This document shows positions 15,198-24,721 of a DNA stretch of 31,650 nt, one piece after another. The stretch's first letter is position 1; each line of letters begins with the position of its first letter. The translations under genes and the position numbers were made by a program. Under the pieces are notes generated by a model. The model searched no databases and had not been told where the DNA came from. It saw nothing but the letters and a program-made list of their open reading frames with translations. The stretch covers positions 1 to 31,650 of the forward strand of contig JBKECT010000049.1 of assembly GCA_047974855.1 (NCBI GenBank), read 5' to 3'. This DNA comes from CAYNRG01 sp047974855 (GTDB lineage: Bacteria; Bacillota_I; Bacilli_A; Erysipelotrichales; Erysipelotrichaceae).

Positions 15198-18100
15198 ATG
15201 AAAAGGAAAAGCAGAAGATCAACAGTGATATCTATTTTTTTGACGGTGATGTTGTTGTGGGGTGGATTAATTGTACCTCAAGCCACAGAATTTTCAGAAG
15301 GAAATGATGCTGTTGATCAAACTCAAGAAGAGTTGGATGTACAAACTAGTGAAACACCAGAGATAAGTGAAAAGCCGGCAGTAAGCGTAACGCCAGAAGT
15401 GAGTGAGACACCTGCGGTGGTTATTGCCGAGGAGCCGGTAGCTAGTGAGCAAACAACAAGTAGGTTTGATGAGTTATTAGCTGAAATGTATAATAATATA
15501 CCTGAAGGGCAACAAAAGGTAAGTTACAGCAATAACTATGAATCAATGGAGCCTGAAAATTACACTGTTCAAAATGGAGTAATTACTTCAGCTATCCTAA
15601 CAGGTAAAAATGTTTTATCAGCACTTCCATATGGGAAGGGATCATTAGACAAGAGTCCGTATTTTACATCGGGCTATTATCGCGTGACATTTAGTCATGA
15701 TGTAGTGCCGGTAGGAGCTTATAGCTATGTCGGAGTAGGATTTCTAATTAAAGCCGGGGATAAAGATGTAACCTTTAGGATGGATGTTGAAAAAGCTGGT
15801 GGAGTTGATGGGGAGCCTAGCTGGATTTTAGAAAACAGTACTGGCCAGCGGTTGAATATTAAAGGTCCAGACATTCCAAAATTGGAAGCAAATACGGACT
15901 ACACATTAGAAATGCTTTTTTATAACGATCGTTTTGTCGTGGCATTAAATGGTAATGTATTTTATGATGGAGAAACAGATGTATTGACGTCTGTTGCTCA
16001 AAATGCGAGACAGTTTGGTGTATGGACTAGATATCTGAAATCAAATATTGCGATAGATGATTTATATATGGAAGGTGTCGGCTATACAGAAAAACCAAAA
16101 GATCCACCTGTAGTTTATTTTAAAGACTATGAAGATTCTAATCCAGGAAATTGGACAGCACCAGCGATTGCTTCAGTTGTGGATGATGGAAGTGGAACGA
16201 ACAATATTCTGATACTAAAAGCTATAGGTGATGGTCACTATGTTGATCTAGCATCACCAGAAATTGCAAGTGGTGGGTTTTCAGTAGACTTTAGGTTGAT
16301 TAATCCTGGGAGTGGATTTGCCTTTGATTTTAGGACAGTTTATACAGGATCAACAATAAGTGCACTGAATGCTTTTTCCTACGCACCTCATGAAAAAGAT
16401 TGGATTTGGGAAACAAAGTCAAAATGGAGTGGAACTTTAAATGTGGGAGAACCAGAAGTAAATACGTGGAATAACTTGATCATCAATTTTGATGGTGACA
16501 TGTTAGTTGTGTATTTAAACAAAGAAAAAATGGGAGAGTATACTTACGATCAATTTAAAGATGCTGTAGCAGGACGATTTGGAGTGCGACTTCGTCGCTA
16601 TGCAGAAATATATATTGATAATCTAACTTACTCTTCTGAACCAATTATTCCAGAAGTTATAAAAGCGTATAAAAATAATTTTGATGAGGGTGTAACTGGT
16701 GTATGGAGTGAAGAGGTTAAGATTGCATCAGAGGGAACTAACAAAGTGTTAGAATTGAATTCTGATGGAAGACTTGCTTTACTAGATGCAGGAATTACAC
16801 TAAATTCAGGAACTGCGCTGTTTAGAGTGAAACCAACTAGCAAAGAAGTTTCTTTTGCCATTGCAAGCTCAACTGATCATAAAGCAGTTATATCTTATAA
16901 AAATGATAGATGGTACTTAATTGTAGATGAAAATGAACTTGCTTTTAGTGAAACGATAGCAGGACTGTTGCCATACAAATGGAATACAGTAGGAGCTCAG
17001 TTTAAACCAGGAGAAGTGGTGTTGGACATTAATGGGCAACAAGGAACAGTAGTATTACCAAATGGAGTCTCTTTATCAAAAGGAACATTTGGATTTGCTT
17101 CAGTAGGACAAGCTTACCTTGATGATCTGATATATACAGAAAAATTACTACCATTTTTAACACCGGGAGTAGAGACAGAGAAGATGTATTACTTAAATTA
17201 TTTCGATACGGAAACTCAAATAGATTGGACTAATTTTACTAATGTTGTCACTGCGAATGGGAAGTTATCAGCAACGCTAGCTGGAAAGACAGAAGCAATG
17301 GACAACACCATTTCAGTGGTTGAAAATGGAATGTATCAAATTCAAGTTAGTAGTAATAAAGCTGTAGGTGCTCAATTGGGGAACATTCGCATTTATCCAA
17401 ATGGAGAAACTTGGATGGCAGCAGTGGATGGAAAAGATGAAGTAACAATAGGAAGCTATACAGGAAAAATAGAAAATGAAGTAATTATCAAAGTTCAAAA
17501 ATTGAAAGGTGAAGGAACACTTTGGATTAACAACATCTACGTTGGAATTTTTGACGCTTCAAAAGCAGAGGATGGATTGTTTGGAGTATATAACCCTAAT
17601 GCAGAAGCGATTCAAGTTAGTGTGGATGCGATAGGTGCTGAAGAAATAAGGATTTTCTCAAGAACATGGGATGAAGAAACAGTCATGGATTGGGCGAAGA
17701 TAGAAGGTACTGGAAATGTGTTAACTAGTGTAACCGATGGCGTGTTAGCGGCGGCAATTACGCCAGTAGTAACTGCAGTGGATAAAACAACACCAAGTTT
17801 CTTAGATCAAAAAATAGAATTCGATTTTTCAGTTAATGTGACTGATGATATTGCATCGGGCGGACGTTATGGTTTCGTACTACGTGGGAATGAAAGTAGT
17901 TATGTTTCTATTGTGTGTGATATCGGAGGAAGATGGTCAGTTGGGATAGCTGGTAATTACTATAACTTTGGACCAGTATACTCTTTAAATAAAGATGAAG
18001 TGTATCGAATGGATGCGAGTATTATTAATGGATCTATTTCTTTTGGAATTACAGATTCAGAAGGAAATAGAACAAATATGGGAAGTGTCAATGCCTCAAA

Positions 18101-21100
18101 GATGGAAAACTTAGCCGGACACTTTGGAGTACGTGGTTGGTATGGATCAAAGACAATTAGTATTGATAATTTAATAATGGAAGAAGTAGCAACCTTACCA
18201 ATGTTCCAATTATCACCAAACGTGGTTGAACTTAGAAGAGGTAATTTTAAAGTCAATATTGATGGTGGAATACCACGAGTAATAAGCTATACAGTTAATG
18301 GGAAACAGCTAGAAACAGCATCAGAAATGAATTCGTCATTAATTATCAATGGTAAAGCATATACTCCGCAAGTTAGTGGTGAACTATCAGCAGATAAAAC
18401 AGAATATAGTTATCATATGAGCTTTGCTGAAATCAAAGTGGAGATGGATGCTAAATTTACATTATCTGAAAACAATATTTTATCTTTTGAAATTGTGGAT
18501 ATTAAAGAAGACGGTGACTTCTTAGTGAATACGATTTCACTTGGAAGTGGAGCATTGGGACAAAATAGATCTAACGGTACTGGTGCAACCTTTGCTTGGG
18601 CTAAATCGAATGGACAATGGCATGGACTAAGTGAAGAAGTTGTTGAAGATATGACAACCATTGAAAGAAGTACTGAAAGTGGCGTAACGATGGCAATGCT
18701 ATCAGGAGATGGTCTAGCTATTTCAGTTGAAAATAATGTTATGTCAGGTGGAAATAAAATTGTAGTGAAACAAGAGAAAAAACAATTTATTAATACTGTG
18801 ACAATTTCCAACGGAGAGTGGACATATCGTTATTCAGGAAATCCAAGAGAAAAAACAGAAGAGTTACCAATGTTTAAAGTTGTTGTTACAGAAGACGTTA
18901 ATGCTGATGATGTAGTCGATTGGCAAGATGGTGCAGTAGCATATAGAAGATACATTTTAATTCGTCCATTTGAGGCAGAAGACATGGCGAATAATATGAT
19001 GTATATTCCATTTAACTTTGCATCACAAGCAACTGATCCATTTTTAAACACATTGGATCAAGCTAAAGTTATTTATAACTACACCGATGGATTTGGACAA
19101 ATGTTATTACATAAGGGATACCAAGATGAGGGGCATGACTCAGCAATTCCTTCTTATTCTTCAGTAGGAGTAAGACAAGGTGGTGTTGAGGATATGAAAT
19201 ATCTGATTCAAGAAGGTAGTGAGTATAATGTGAGTGTTGGTGTGCATCTTAATGCAACAGAGTATCACTTAGATGCAAATGAATTGTATTATGCAAACTT
19301 AACAGGTGCAACAAATACCGGACCATATAATATTCCAACCGGATCAGTAAATCAAAGTGGATATGACCGATTATCTCCGGGGTGGGATTGGGTTGATACA
19401 ACATTCTATGTTGACCAAACTAAAGACGTGTTAAGTGGTGAATTGCAAAAGAGATTTGAAGATCTTGCAAACTTAGTAAGAACAGATGATGGAGAAACAT
19501 TAGACTTTTATTACATTGATGTTTATACCGGAAATGATTACAACGCGTATAAGTTAGTTCAATACGCAAATAGTTTGGGAATTAAAATTGGGACAGAATT
19601 TGCTGGACCACTTGAACCAGGTGCAAACTTTGTACACTGGGGACCGGATTTAGGATATCCAAATAAAGGGAATGGAAGCATTGTGTACCGTATGGTAAAA
19701 AATGACCAAGATATTTTTGTAGGGAATGCATTATTCAAAGGACAAAAAATTGCGGTTGTTTCAACATGGGGAGATTCAAAACCAGATATTGAACAAGGGG
19801 TATTTGTATTCTTCAATGAAGTTTTACCTACAAAATATATGCAACACTTTGGAGTATTGAAAGTTGATGAAGACAAGATAGAATTCGAACAAGATGTAAC
19901 GTCTACAAGAAATTTTGACACAGGTAAAATTGAGTTAAGAAGAGACGGACAAATTATTTCAACATGGGAAGATACAGGAACAACAACTGCTGAGAATGTT
20001 CGCCATACATCAGAAGCTAATTCACTTATTCCGTGGGAGTGGGACAATGACAACAATGTCTTAACACTAAATAATGGTGCGAAGTTGTACCATTGGAATA
20101 CAACAGGCAGTGAAACAACATGGACACTGACTAATAAATTTAAAGCTGCAAGTGCTTATGATTTATACGAGTTAACACAACAAGGAAAAGTTAAAGTTGC
20201 AACAATTCCTGTTGTGAATGGAACGCTGACAATTAGTCAAGCAAGGAAGAATACGCCATATGTACTTTATCCAACTCAAGCAGATGCTGAAAAAATAATG
20301 CCTGCTGCTCAAAACTGGGGTGAAGGATCAGAAGTATTAGACTTTGCATTTAACTCAGAAACAATTGGTGGAGATGGAGTTTGGAAAGCTGAACAAGATA
20401 ATGCAACAATTGGAATCGTAGAAGGAAGAAACGCCTATTCAACATCAAAAGAGACATCTGTTTCTAGATGGAACCGCTATTTAGCGATTTCTGAAGAAGG
20501 TGATACTGTTTATCAAGATATTAAAGTTGTAGCTGGAGCGGGGTATGACCTTGATGTTTGGGTTAAGACACCAAAAGGAAGAGTTGCAAGCTTGGAAGTG
20601 GTGATAGATGGGAAAACTATTTCCACATCAGTGACTGGAGTTGATGGAACACATCAATCAAATTTCAAATACAGAGGAGATCGTTGGCAAAGAATTAATG
20701 TTAGCTTCACAGTTCCAGCTGGAGTAACAGAAGTCCAAGTTCGTCTAGTTGCAGAAGCAGGAACAGGAGAAGTATTGTTTGATGATGTTAAAATATGGGA
20801 GCACATCGTAAAAGAAGATGAGGCAAAAAAAGAAGGATATGCTCTATATGAAGACTTCGAGAATGTGTCTCAAGGGTTTGGTGCGTTTGAATACATCAGT
20901 GGATCGCTACAAAGTCAACTTAAACAACGCTCTACAAATGCTATAGTGACGCCAGATGCAAAACTTCAAGGACCATTGTTCACATGGGTACTTGATGGAG
21001 AAACATCGTTGAAACTTGCAGAGGGTACAGTTGGACGTGGAATTAAATCAAGTGAAAGTGGATTACAATTAGAACCTAACACAGAATACATTTTAGGATT

Positions 21101-22277
21101 TAACTACACGATGGAAAGTGCTGTTGTCTATGAAGTGACTATTGCTTCTAGAAGTACTGTAACGGATGTGGTACTTAGAGAAATATTAGAAGTTTATCCT
21201 AGCAGTGGCGATGGAAAAACATCAAATTCCAAAGAGTTTACGTTCACTACAAAAGATCAAACAGATTATCAATTAGCATTTAAGATTAAGACTGTAAGTT
21301 CCACTGGGAAAACAGAAACCAAAGCCCTAATATTGGATGAAGTTTATATCAGAAGTGCAGATTTGGATATAACAAGATTTGCGATAACAACAAAACCAAG
21401 CACTAATGGTAGCTTTGAAGTTGATAAAACTGAAGCTCGTGAAAAAGAGCTAGTAACGGTAAGAGCTAATCCAGATGAAGGATTTATATTAGATGAAATT
21501 AAAGTCAACGGAATAGTTGTAGAGTCGCCTTTTGAAATGTTAGGTGAAGATGTTGAAGTTGAAGTTTCATTCAGAGAAAAAGCAAATAAAACTGAGTTGG
21601 AAGAAGCAATCAACAAGGCAAAAGAAATTGATTTAGAGAAGTATACAGAGGACAGTGCAGAGGACTTAAAGGATACATTAAAAGAAGCTCAAGAAATTTT
21701 AGGCAATGATAAAGCTACACAAGAAGAAGTGGATAAAATTGTTGAAAAATTGACAGATGCTATTGAGAAACTTGTTGAGAAACCTTTAGTAAAACCCGAT
21801 AAGCCAGTGGATAAAGGACTGTTAGAAAAGGCAATCAATGAGAAAGGTAAAGAATCAGCGGATAAGTATACTGCAGAAAGTTATGCAGCTTATCTAGAAG
21901 GTTTAACTTTTGCAAGACAAGTGTATGCGAACAAATATGCATCAAGTGCTGATGTGACTAATGCGATTCTGTGGCTAAATACAGCATGGGATGAGTTGGT
22001 TGAGAAACCAGTGCGTGAAACCAATGTGAGTGTTGATGAAGAGGTTGACGCTATTGATGAAATCGAGGTAACCCCGACGCCAACCCCTGAGGTGACAGAA
22101 ACCAGTGAACCGCAAGAAATACCAGATTCTTCACACGAAGTCACTCCAACACCATCACAGGAGGCAGTAGTTGAAGAAGAAAATAATGACTTTAATTGGT
22201 TTTTGATTGGTGGTGGTGTACTTCTTGTGCTTGCGGCAATAGGAGTTGTTGTGGTTGCAAAAAAAATGAGTGAATAA
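15198..22277 (+). CDS. Membrane-anchored endo-alpha-N-acetylgalactosaminidase (GH101)
   Basis: Giant surface enzyme of 2359 residues. GH101 releases Gal-beta-1,3-GalNAc from Ser/Thr of mucin-type glycoproteins. ATG 15198 is preceded by AAAAGGAGG. A signal peptide (1-30) and a Thr/Glu/Pro-rich linker come first. Five related lectin-like beta-sandwich modules follow (about 108-294, 305-481, 489-648, 664-814, 820-998), several ending in a phrase like IDNLTYSSEP. A mutarotase-like sandwich spans about 1005-1260 and the catalytic barrel about 1260-1560. Candidate nucleophile D1441 lies in FYYIDVYTGND and acid/base E1467 in IGTEFAG. Two more sandwich domains, a bacterial repeat domain (2061-2128), two FIVAR helical domains (2131-2271), a P/T/E linker and a C-terminal membrane helix (2331-2352) complete it. 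No LPXTG is present. The D-to-E gap of 26 is shorter than the 32-33 of the pneumococcal and bifidobacterial enzymes. Confidence 0.9.
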   Translation: MKRKSRRSTVISIFLTVMLLWGGLIVPQATEFSEGNDAVDQTQEELDVQTSETPEISEKPAVSVTPEVSETPAVVIAEEPVASEQTTSRFDELLAEMYNNIPEGQQKVSYSNNYESMEPENYTVQNGVITSAILTGKNVLSALPYGKGSLDKSPYFTSGYYRVTFSHDVVPVGAYSYVGVGFLIKAGDKDVTFRMDVEKAGGVDGEPSWILENSTGQRLNIKGPDIPKLEANTDYTLEMLFYNDRFVVALNGNVFYDGETDVLTSVAQNARQFGVWTRYLKSNIAIDDLYMEGVGYTEKPKDPPVVYFKDYEDSNPGNWTAPAIASVVDDGSGTNNILILKAIGDGHYVDLASPEIASGGFSVDFRLINPGSGFAFDFRTVYTGSTISALNAFSYAPHEKDWIWETKSKWSGTLNVGEPEVNTWNNLIINFDGDMLVVYLNKEKMGEYTYDQFKDAVAGRFGVRLRRYAEIYIDNLTYSSEPIIPEVIKAYKNNFDEGVTGVWSEEVKIASEGTNKVLELNSDGRLALLDAGITLNSGTALFRVKPTSKEVSFAIASSTDHKAVISYKNDRWYLIVDENELAFSETIAGLLPYKWNTVGAQFKPGEVVLDINGQQGTVVLPNGVSLSKGTFGFASVGQAYLDDLIYTEKLLPFLTPGVETEKMYYLNYFDTETQIDWTNFTNVVTANGKLSATLAGKTEAMDNTISVVENGMYQIQVSSNKAVGAQLGNIRIYPNGETWMAAVDGKDEVTIGSYTGKIENEVIIKVQKLKGEGTLWINNIYVGIFDASKAEDGLFGVYNPNAEAIQVSVDAIGAEEIRIFSRTWDEETVMDWAKIEGTGNVLTSVTDGVLAAAITPVVTAVDKTTPSFLDQKIEFDFSVNVTDDIASGGRYGFVLRGNESSYVSIVCDIGGRWSVGIAGNYYNFGPVYSLNKDEVYRMDASIINGSISFGITDSEGNRTNMGSVNASKMENLAGHFGVRGWYGSKTISIDNLIMEEVATLPMFQLSPNVVELRRGNFKVNIDGGIPRVISYTVNGKQLETASEMNSSLIINGKAYTPQVSGELSADKTEYSYHMSFAEIKVEMDAKFTLSENNILSFEIVDIKEDGDFLVNTISLGSGALGQNRSNGTGATFAWAKSNGQWHGLSEEVVEDMTTIERSTESGVTMAMLSGDGLAISVENNVMSGGNKIVVKQEKKQFINTVTISNGEWTYRYSGNPREKTEELPMFKVVVTEDVNADDVVDWQDGAVAYRRYILIRPFEAEDMANNMMYIPFNFASQATDPFLNTLDQAKVIYNYTDGFGQMLLHKGYQDEGHDSAIPSYSSVGVRQGGVEDMKYLIQEGSEYNVSVGVHLNATEYHLDANELYYANLTGATNTGPYNIPTGSVNQSGYDRLSPGWDWVDTTFYVDQTKDVLSGELQKRFEDLANLVRTDDGETLDFYYIDVYTGNDYNAYKLVQYANSLGIKIGTEFAGPLEPGANFVHWGPDLGYPNKGNGSIVYRMVKNDQDIFVGNALFKGQKIAVVSTWGDSKPDIEQGVFVFFNEVLPTKYMQHFGVLKVDEDKIEFEQDVTSTRNFDTGKIELRRDGQIISTWEDTGTTTAENVRHTSEANSLIPWEWDNDNNVLTLNNGAKLYHWNTTGSETTWTLTNKFKAASAYDLYELTQQGKVKVATIPVVNGTLTISQARKNTPYVLYPTQADAEKIMPAAQNWGEGSEVLDFAFNSETIGGDGVWKAEQDNATIGIVEGRNAYSTSKETSVSRWNRYLAISEEGDTVYQDIKVVAGAGYDLDVWVKTPKGRVASLEVVIDGKTISTSVTGVDGTHQSNFKYRGDRWQRINVSFTVPAGVTEVQVRLVAEAGTGEVLFDDVKIWEHIVKEDEAKKEGYALYEDFENVSQGFGAFEYISGSLQSQLKQRSTNAIVTPDAKLQGPLFTWVLDGETSLKLAEGTVGRGIKSSESGLQLEPNTEYILGFNYTMESAVVYEVTIASRSTVTDVVLREILEVYPSSGDGKTSNSKEFTFTTKDQTDYQLAFKIKTVSSTGKTETKALILDEVYIRSADLDITRFAITTKPSTNGSFEVDKTEAREKELVTVRANPDEGFILDEIKVNGIVVESPFEMLGEDVEVEVSFREKANKTELEEAINKAKEIDLEKYTEDSAEDLKDTLKEAQEILGNDKATQEEVDKIVEKLTDAIEKLVEKPLVKPDKPVDKGLLEKAINEKGKESADKYTAESYAAYLEGLTFARQVYANKYASSADVTNAILWLNTAWDELVEKPVRETNVSVDEEVDAIDEIEVTPTPTPEVTETSEPQEIPDSSHEVTPTPSQEAVVEEENNDFNWFLIGGGVLLVLAAIGVVVVAKKMSE

Positions 22278-22293
22278 AATTACAGCATAGCAC

Positions 22294-22338
22294 AAATAAA
22301 AAAACAGTTGTAGAATGTAATCGTTCTGCAACTGTTTT
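22294..22338. terminator. Bidirectional terminator between convergent genes
   Basis: AAAACAGTTGTAGAA (22301-22315) pairs with TTCTGCAACTGTTTT (22324-22338) with one G-U pair and an 8-nt loop. On the minus strand the stem runs into a run of seven T residues (22304 down to 22298), so it is strongest for the minus operon. It also serves the GH101 gene on the plus strand. Confidence 0.85.
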
Positions 22339-22343
22339 AATGC

Positions 22344-22553
22344 TTATATGATATTAATCTGAAAATAGATAGCTTTGAATTCTGATGTTTCTTTCAGTGC
22401 TTTCTTGATGTGGATTGAAGCTTTTTCATCATCACTGCTTGTGTACTGAATTTCAAACCCATCTTTTTTGATGAATTTTAAATCAAAGTCATTAATTAAA
22501 TTTATGGTATCAATCAATTTATCTTGATACATCGTAGCTTTAATTGAAATCAT
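22344..22553 (-). CDS. Small hypothetical protein coupled to the RpiR regulator
   Basis: This encodes 69 residues with no signal peptide and no membrane segment. The pattern is a strand, a long helix (KLIDTINLINDF), two strands (LKFIKKDGFEIQYTS), a helix (KASIHIKKALKE) and a final strand, which suggests a small alpha/beta fold. I do not recognise a family. Its ATG overlaps the regulator stop by 4 nt (ATGA), so the two are probably translationally coupled, and a strong terminator follows. It may modulate the regulator or belong to the catabolic pathway. Confidence 0.65.
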   Translation of the reverse strand: MISIKATMYQDKLIDTINLINDFDLKFIKKDGFEIQYTSSDDEKASIHIKKALKETSEFKAIYFQINII

Positions 22554-23314
22554 TCTGTTTCCTCCTCGGTTTTAATTTTTGCAATATTGTTTGTAAGCAC
22601 GTCTACGAAAACCATGAACACAATCTGGCTTTCGGTATAGACTGGGAAGTTTTGGTTGCGATAGTTTGGTAACCAAATAAATTCATCCACTTTATTCTTA
22701 AGAATGTGTCGCTCCGCCATGGAGATAAGAATAATTATTGGTCTTTTGCCATCTGGGATATCAAATAAAGAATCAATGAAGTCTTTTTGTATATTTATTG
22801 TTACCGAAAAAATAATTACTACATCTTTTTCTGATAGAAATTGTGGGAGCGTGTGTGTTTGGTCAAATGGTATATACGATGAAAGTATTGATAATTTAGA
22901 TAAATTTAAATTAAGGAGCTGCGCAGGCAAGGAACTTTTGTGATATCCAACAACCGAAACAAAACGAGATGCAACAATATGCTTAGATATTTTTTCAAAG
23001 GTTTCATCAGAAACAAGCTCTGGGATTAAATTTATTAATCTTGAATAGTACTCGTATACGCTGGATTCTGTTGTGTGTTTAACAACAGATTTTTGATATT
23101 TATACACATCAAATTTAAAGTCGTTAAATCCTTGATAGCCTATTTTCTGGCAAAATCGAGTTATTGCCGATTGTGATATATCGAATTGTTCAGCAATGGA
23201 AGTAGCGCTACCACGCAAGATATCATCTATATTTTCATGAATAATCTTATATACCAACATTTCTTTTTTTGTGAAGCTAGATTTTCGAATTTCCATTTGC
23301 TCAAACGGTCCCAT
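22550..23314 (-). CDS. RpiR-family regulator (HTH plus SIS domain)
   Basis: Transcription factor of 254 residues. The N-terminal RpiR helix-turn-helix covers about residues 1-75, with FTKKEMLVYKII at 14-25, ATSIAEQFDISQSAITRFCQ (shown by SIAEQF and SAITRF) and IGYQGFNDFK. A SIS sugar-phosphate binding domain follows from about 105 (IVASRFVSVVGYHKSSL, then DVVIIFSVTI). SIS domains sense phosphosugars, which fits the PTS permease nearby. ATG 23314 is chosen because AAAGAGGTG lies 6 nt upstream. A GTG 9 nt earlier would overlap that site. The gene follows the ceramidase-family gene by 53 nt and probably controls the divergent promoters at 24574-24758. Confidence 0.88.
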   Translation of the reverse strand: MGPFEQMEIRKSSFTKKEMLVYKIIHENIDDILRGSATSIAEQFDISQSAITRFCQKIGYQGFNDFKFDVYKYQKSVVKHTTESSVYEYYSRLINLIPELVSDETFEKISKHIVASRFVSVVGYHKSSLPAQLLNLNLSKLSILSSYIPFDQTHTLPQFLSEKDVVIIFSVTINIQKDFIDSLFDIPDGKRPIIILISMAERHILKNKVDEFIWLPNYRNQNFPVYTESQIVFMVFVDVLTNNIAKIKTEEETE

Positions 23315-23367
23315 AGTATACACCTCTTTAAGTAACAGTATATCGCAAAATGCTCAAAAATCAAAAT

Positions 23368-24573
23368 CTAAATCATTTGATTAATTTTTTTAATGACTTC
23401 AAAAATTAAGCTATCCGCAACTCCATAAGCTAGTCTAGAATTGTGAGTTTCAAAGTATTTTCCATATTCATCTTTGCTGACTAAGTAGTTGCAGTAGGTA
23501 TTTGAATAACAAACTAATATAACGGTATGTGATGTGAATGTATTTTTTATGATTGCCCCAAGCGAACTTACGACATCACCAGGTAGATAAACAATGATAA
23601 TATTTCCTATTACCATTATTTGATATATAAGGTTTAAGATAATAGGACTCATAGTTTTTTTCAATTGTTGTCGATATAAGAAGGCATCAACCATTTGTGA
23701 GTTTGCTGGTGTTCTAGATTTTTCTAGCTCGTTGTTAATTGTGCTCCAATGCTCATCGGTGTGAGCATCAAATTTTGCTTCTAAACTACCCTGAAATCTT
23801 TTTGACATGCCATTAATATAAGGTGCTTTCTCACGAGTGTTCATAATCATTTCAAATAGTTTATTTACAGTGCTGTCAATGTCATCAAGCTCAGATCTAT
23901 AGTACCTTGTCGATACATCTCCACAGGCACCATTTGTTGCAACAACAGGGCAATTGAATTCTTGCTCTAGTTTGTTTCTGGTCAGACCGATGATGTCAGC
24001 TGATAGTAGGTAATTATCTCTTGAAAAAAAAGTAGGGTGCAAAGATATGTTGAAGAGTATTCCTAGTGGATTGTTTGATTTGTCATAGAAATGAATTAAT
24101 GAACACGACTTATCAGAAAATCCATTTTTATTATTTCTATTGCCATAAATCCCATTTATATACGACTTTTCAATGTCTATGGTGCACTCCTTTTGACACT
24201 GAATAGAAGATTTTATACTCTCAATCATAGAATTGCTTACTTGACTGACTAGTTCTTCCTCAATGATGTTATCTTCGAATGTAAGTTTAAAGTAGGATGG
24301 AGCTGAATGCGTGTGAATACATGAAATAGAAATGTTTTCGATGGGAATCTCGCATTGCAGAGATATTGAATCTTTAACGTGATTGCAAAATTTTTCTTCT
24401 ACTACAATAGAATCTAAAATAGAAGTAACATAGGTTTGATTTTCAACAGTAATAGAAAATGTGTTTATTTCTATCGGGTCATGAACCCCATCGCTTTTTT
24501 TGGTTCTACTATAACCGGCCATGTAACATGAAGTTTTAGGCGTTATGTTAATTTTATTGAATCCAACTTTCAT
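23368..24573 (-). CDS. Cytoplasmic neutral-ceramidase-family amidohydrolase
   Basis: This 401-residue protein has the fingerprints of the N-terminal zinc domain of neutral/alkaline ceramidases: INITPKTSCYMAGYSRT at the start, CIHTHSAPSYF with H87 and H89, NISLHPTFFSRDN, LSADIIGLTR and NGACGDVSTRY. Known ceramidases are secreted, have about 650-780 residues and carry an immunoglobulin-like C-terminal domain. This protein lacks both a signal peptide and that domain, so ceramide is an unlikely substrate. It starts at ATG 24573, with AAAGGAG 11 nt upstream. It is first in a minus-strand operon with rpiR. The context of a sugar permease, a deacetylase and CoA enzymes suggests amide or ester cleavage on a small imported compound (inference). 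Confidence 0.75.
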   Translation of the reverse strand: MKVGFNKINITPKTSCYMAGYSRTKKSDGVHDPIEINTFSITVENQTYVTSILDSIVVEEKFCNHVKDSISLQCEIPIENISISCIHTHSAPSYFKLTFEDNIIEEELVSQVSNSMIESIKSSIQCQKECTIDIEKSYINGIYGNRNNKNGFSDKSCSLIHFYDKSNNPLGILFNISLHPTFFSRDNYLLSADIIGLTRNKLEQEFNCPVVATNGACGDVSTRYYRSELDDIDSTVNKLFEMIMNTREKAPYINGMSKRFQGSLEAKFDAHTDEHWSTINNELEKSRTPANSQMVDAFLYRQQLKKTMSPIILNLIYQIMVIGNIIIVYLPGDVVSSLGAIIKNTFTSHTVILVCYSNTYCNYLVSKDEYGKYFETHNSRLAYGVADSLIFEVIKKINQMI

Positions 24574-24598
24574 ATTTTATGTGACTCCTTTCTAATGC

Positions 24599-24627
24599 AT
24601 TATATAACAGAAAAAAGGGGAAATAAA
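24599..24627 (-). promoter_or_regulatory. Probable promoter of the ceramidase-family/rpiR operon
   Basis: On the minus strand, TATAAT occupies 24604 down to 24599. A weak -35 TTTATT lies at 24627-24622 with a 17-bp spacer. The weak -35 box suggests regulation. Confidence 0.45.
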
Positions 24628-24633
24628 GCAAAA

Positions 24634-24647
24634 TGAATATATATTCA
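24634..24647. promoter_or_regulatory. Palindromic operator candidate for the RpiR regulator
   Basis: TGAATATATATTCA is a perfect 14-bp palindrome. It lies between the two divergent promoters, just upstream of the -35 region on each side. RpiR-family proteins generally bind inverted repeats, and the TGAA/TTCA arms fit. Assignment to this regulator is by position only. Confidence 0.45.
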
Positions 24648-24664
24648 AAAAATTATATAAATTA

Positions 24665-24693
24665 TTGCATAGAAATGCATAGCGTGATATACT
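24665..24693 (+). promoter_or_regulatory. Strong promoter of the EIIC-to-CoA-transferase operon
   Basis: TTGCAT (24665-24670), a 17-bp spacer, and TATACT (24688-24693) preceded by TGA, so an extended -10. The start site should fall near 24700. The -35 overlaps an inverted repeat TGCAT/ATGCA (24666-24679). Confidence 0.75.
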
Positions 24694-24706
24694 ATCTCTA
24701 ACCAGG

Positions 24707-24721
24707 ATGAAAGCGTAAACA
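24707..24721 (+). promoter_or_regulatory. CcpA catabolite-repression site (cre)
   Basis: ATGAAAGCGTAAACA fits the published Bacillus cre consensus WTGNAANCGNWNNCW at every defined position. It lies just downstream of the predicted start site, where bound CcpA would block transcription. The operon is therefore probably shut off by preferred sugars. Confidence 0.65.

Noticed and set aside
19559..20056. Open frame of 165 codons on the minus strand opposite the GH101 catalytic domain
   Set aside because: It is a shadow of the catalytic-domain coding sequence. It has no ribosome site and no recognisable protein pattern.
22191..22274. Sortase anchoring of the GH101 protein
   Set aside because: The C-terminus has a hydrophobic helix and a short charged tail but no LPXTG or variant before it. 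A simple membrane anchor explains it.
24625..24641. A further AraC-type half-site (AAAGCAAAATGAATATA) near the EIIC promoter
   Set aside because: It matches the half-site at 13 of 17 positions, but lies 63 bp rather than 59 bp from the -10 box and has no second copy 21 bp on. In such AT-rich sequence this is probably chance.
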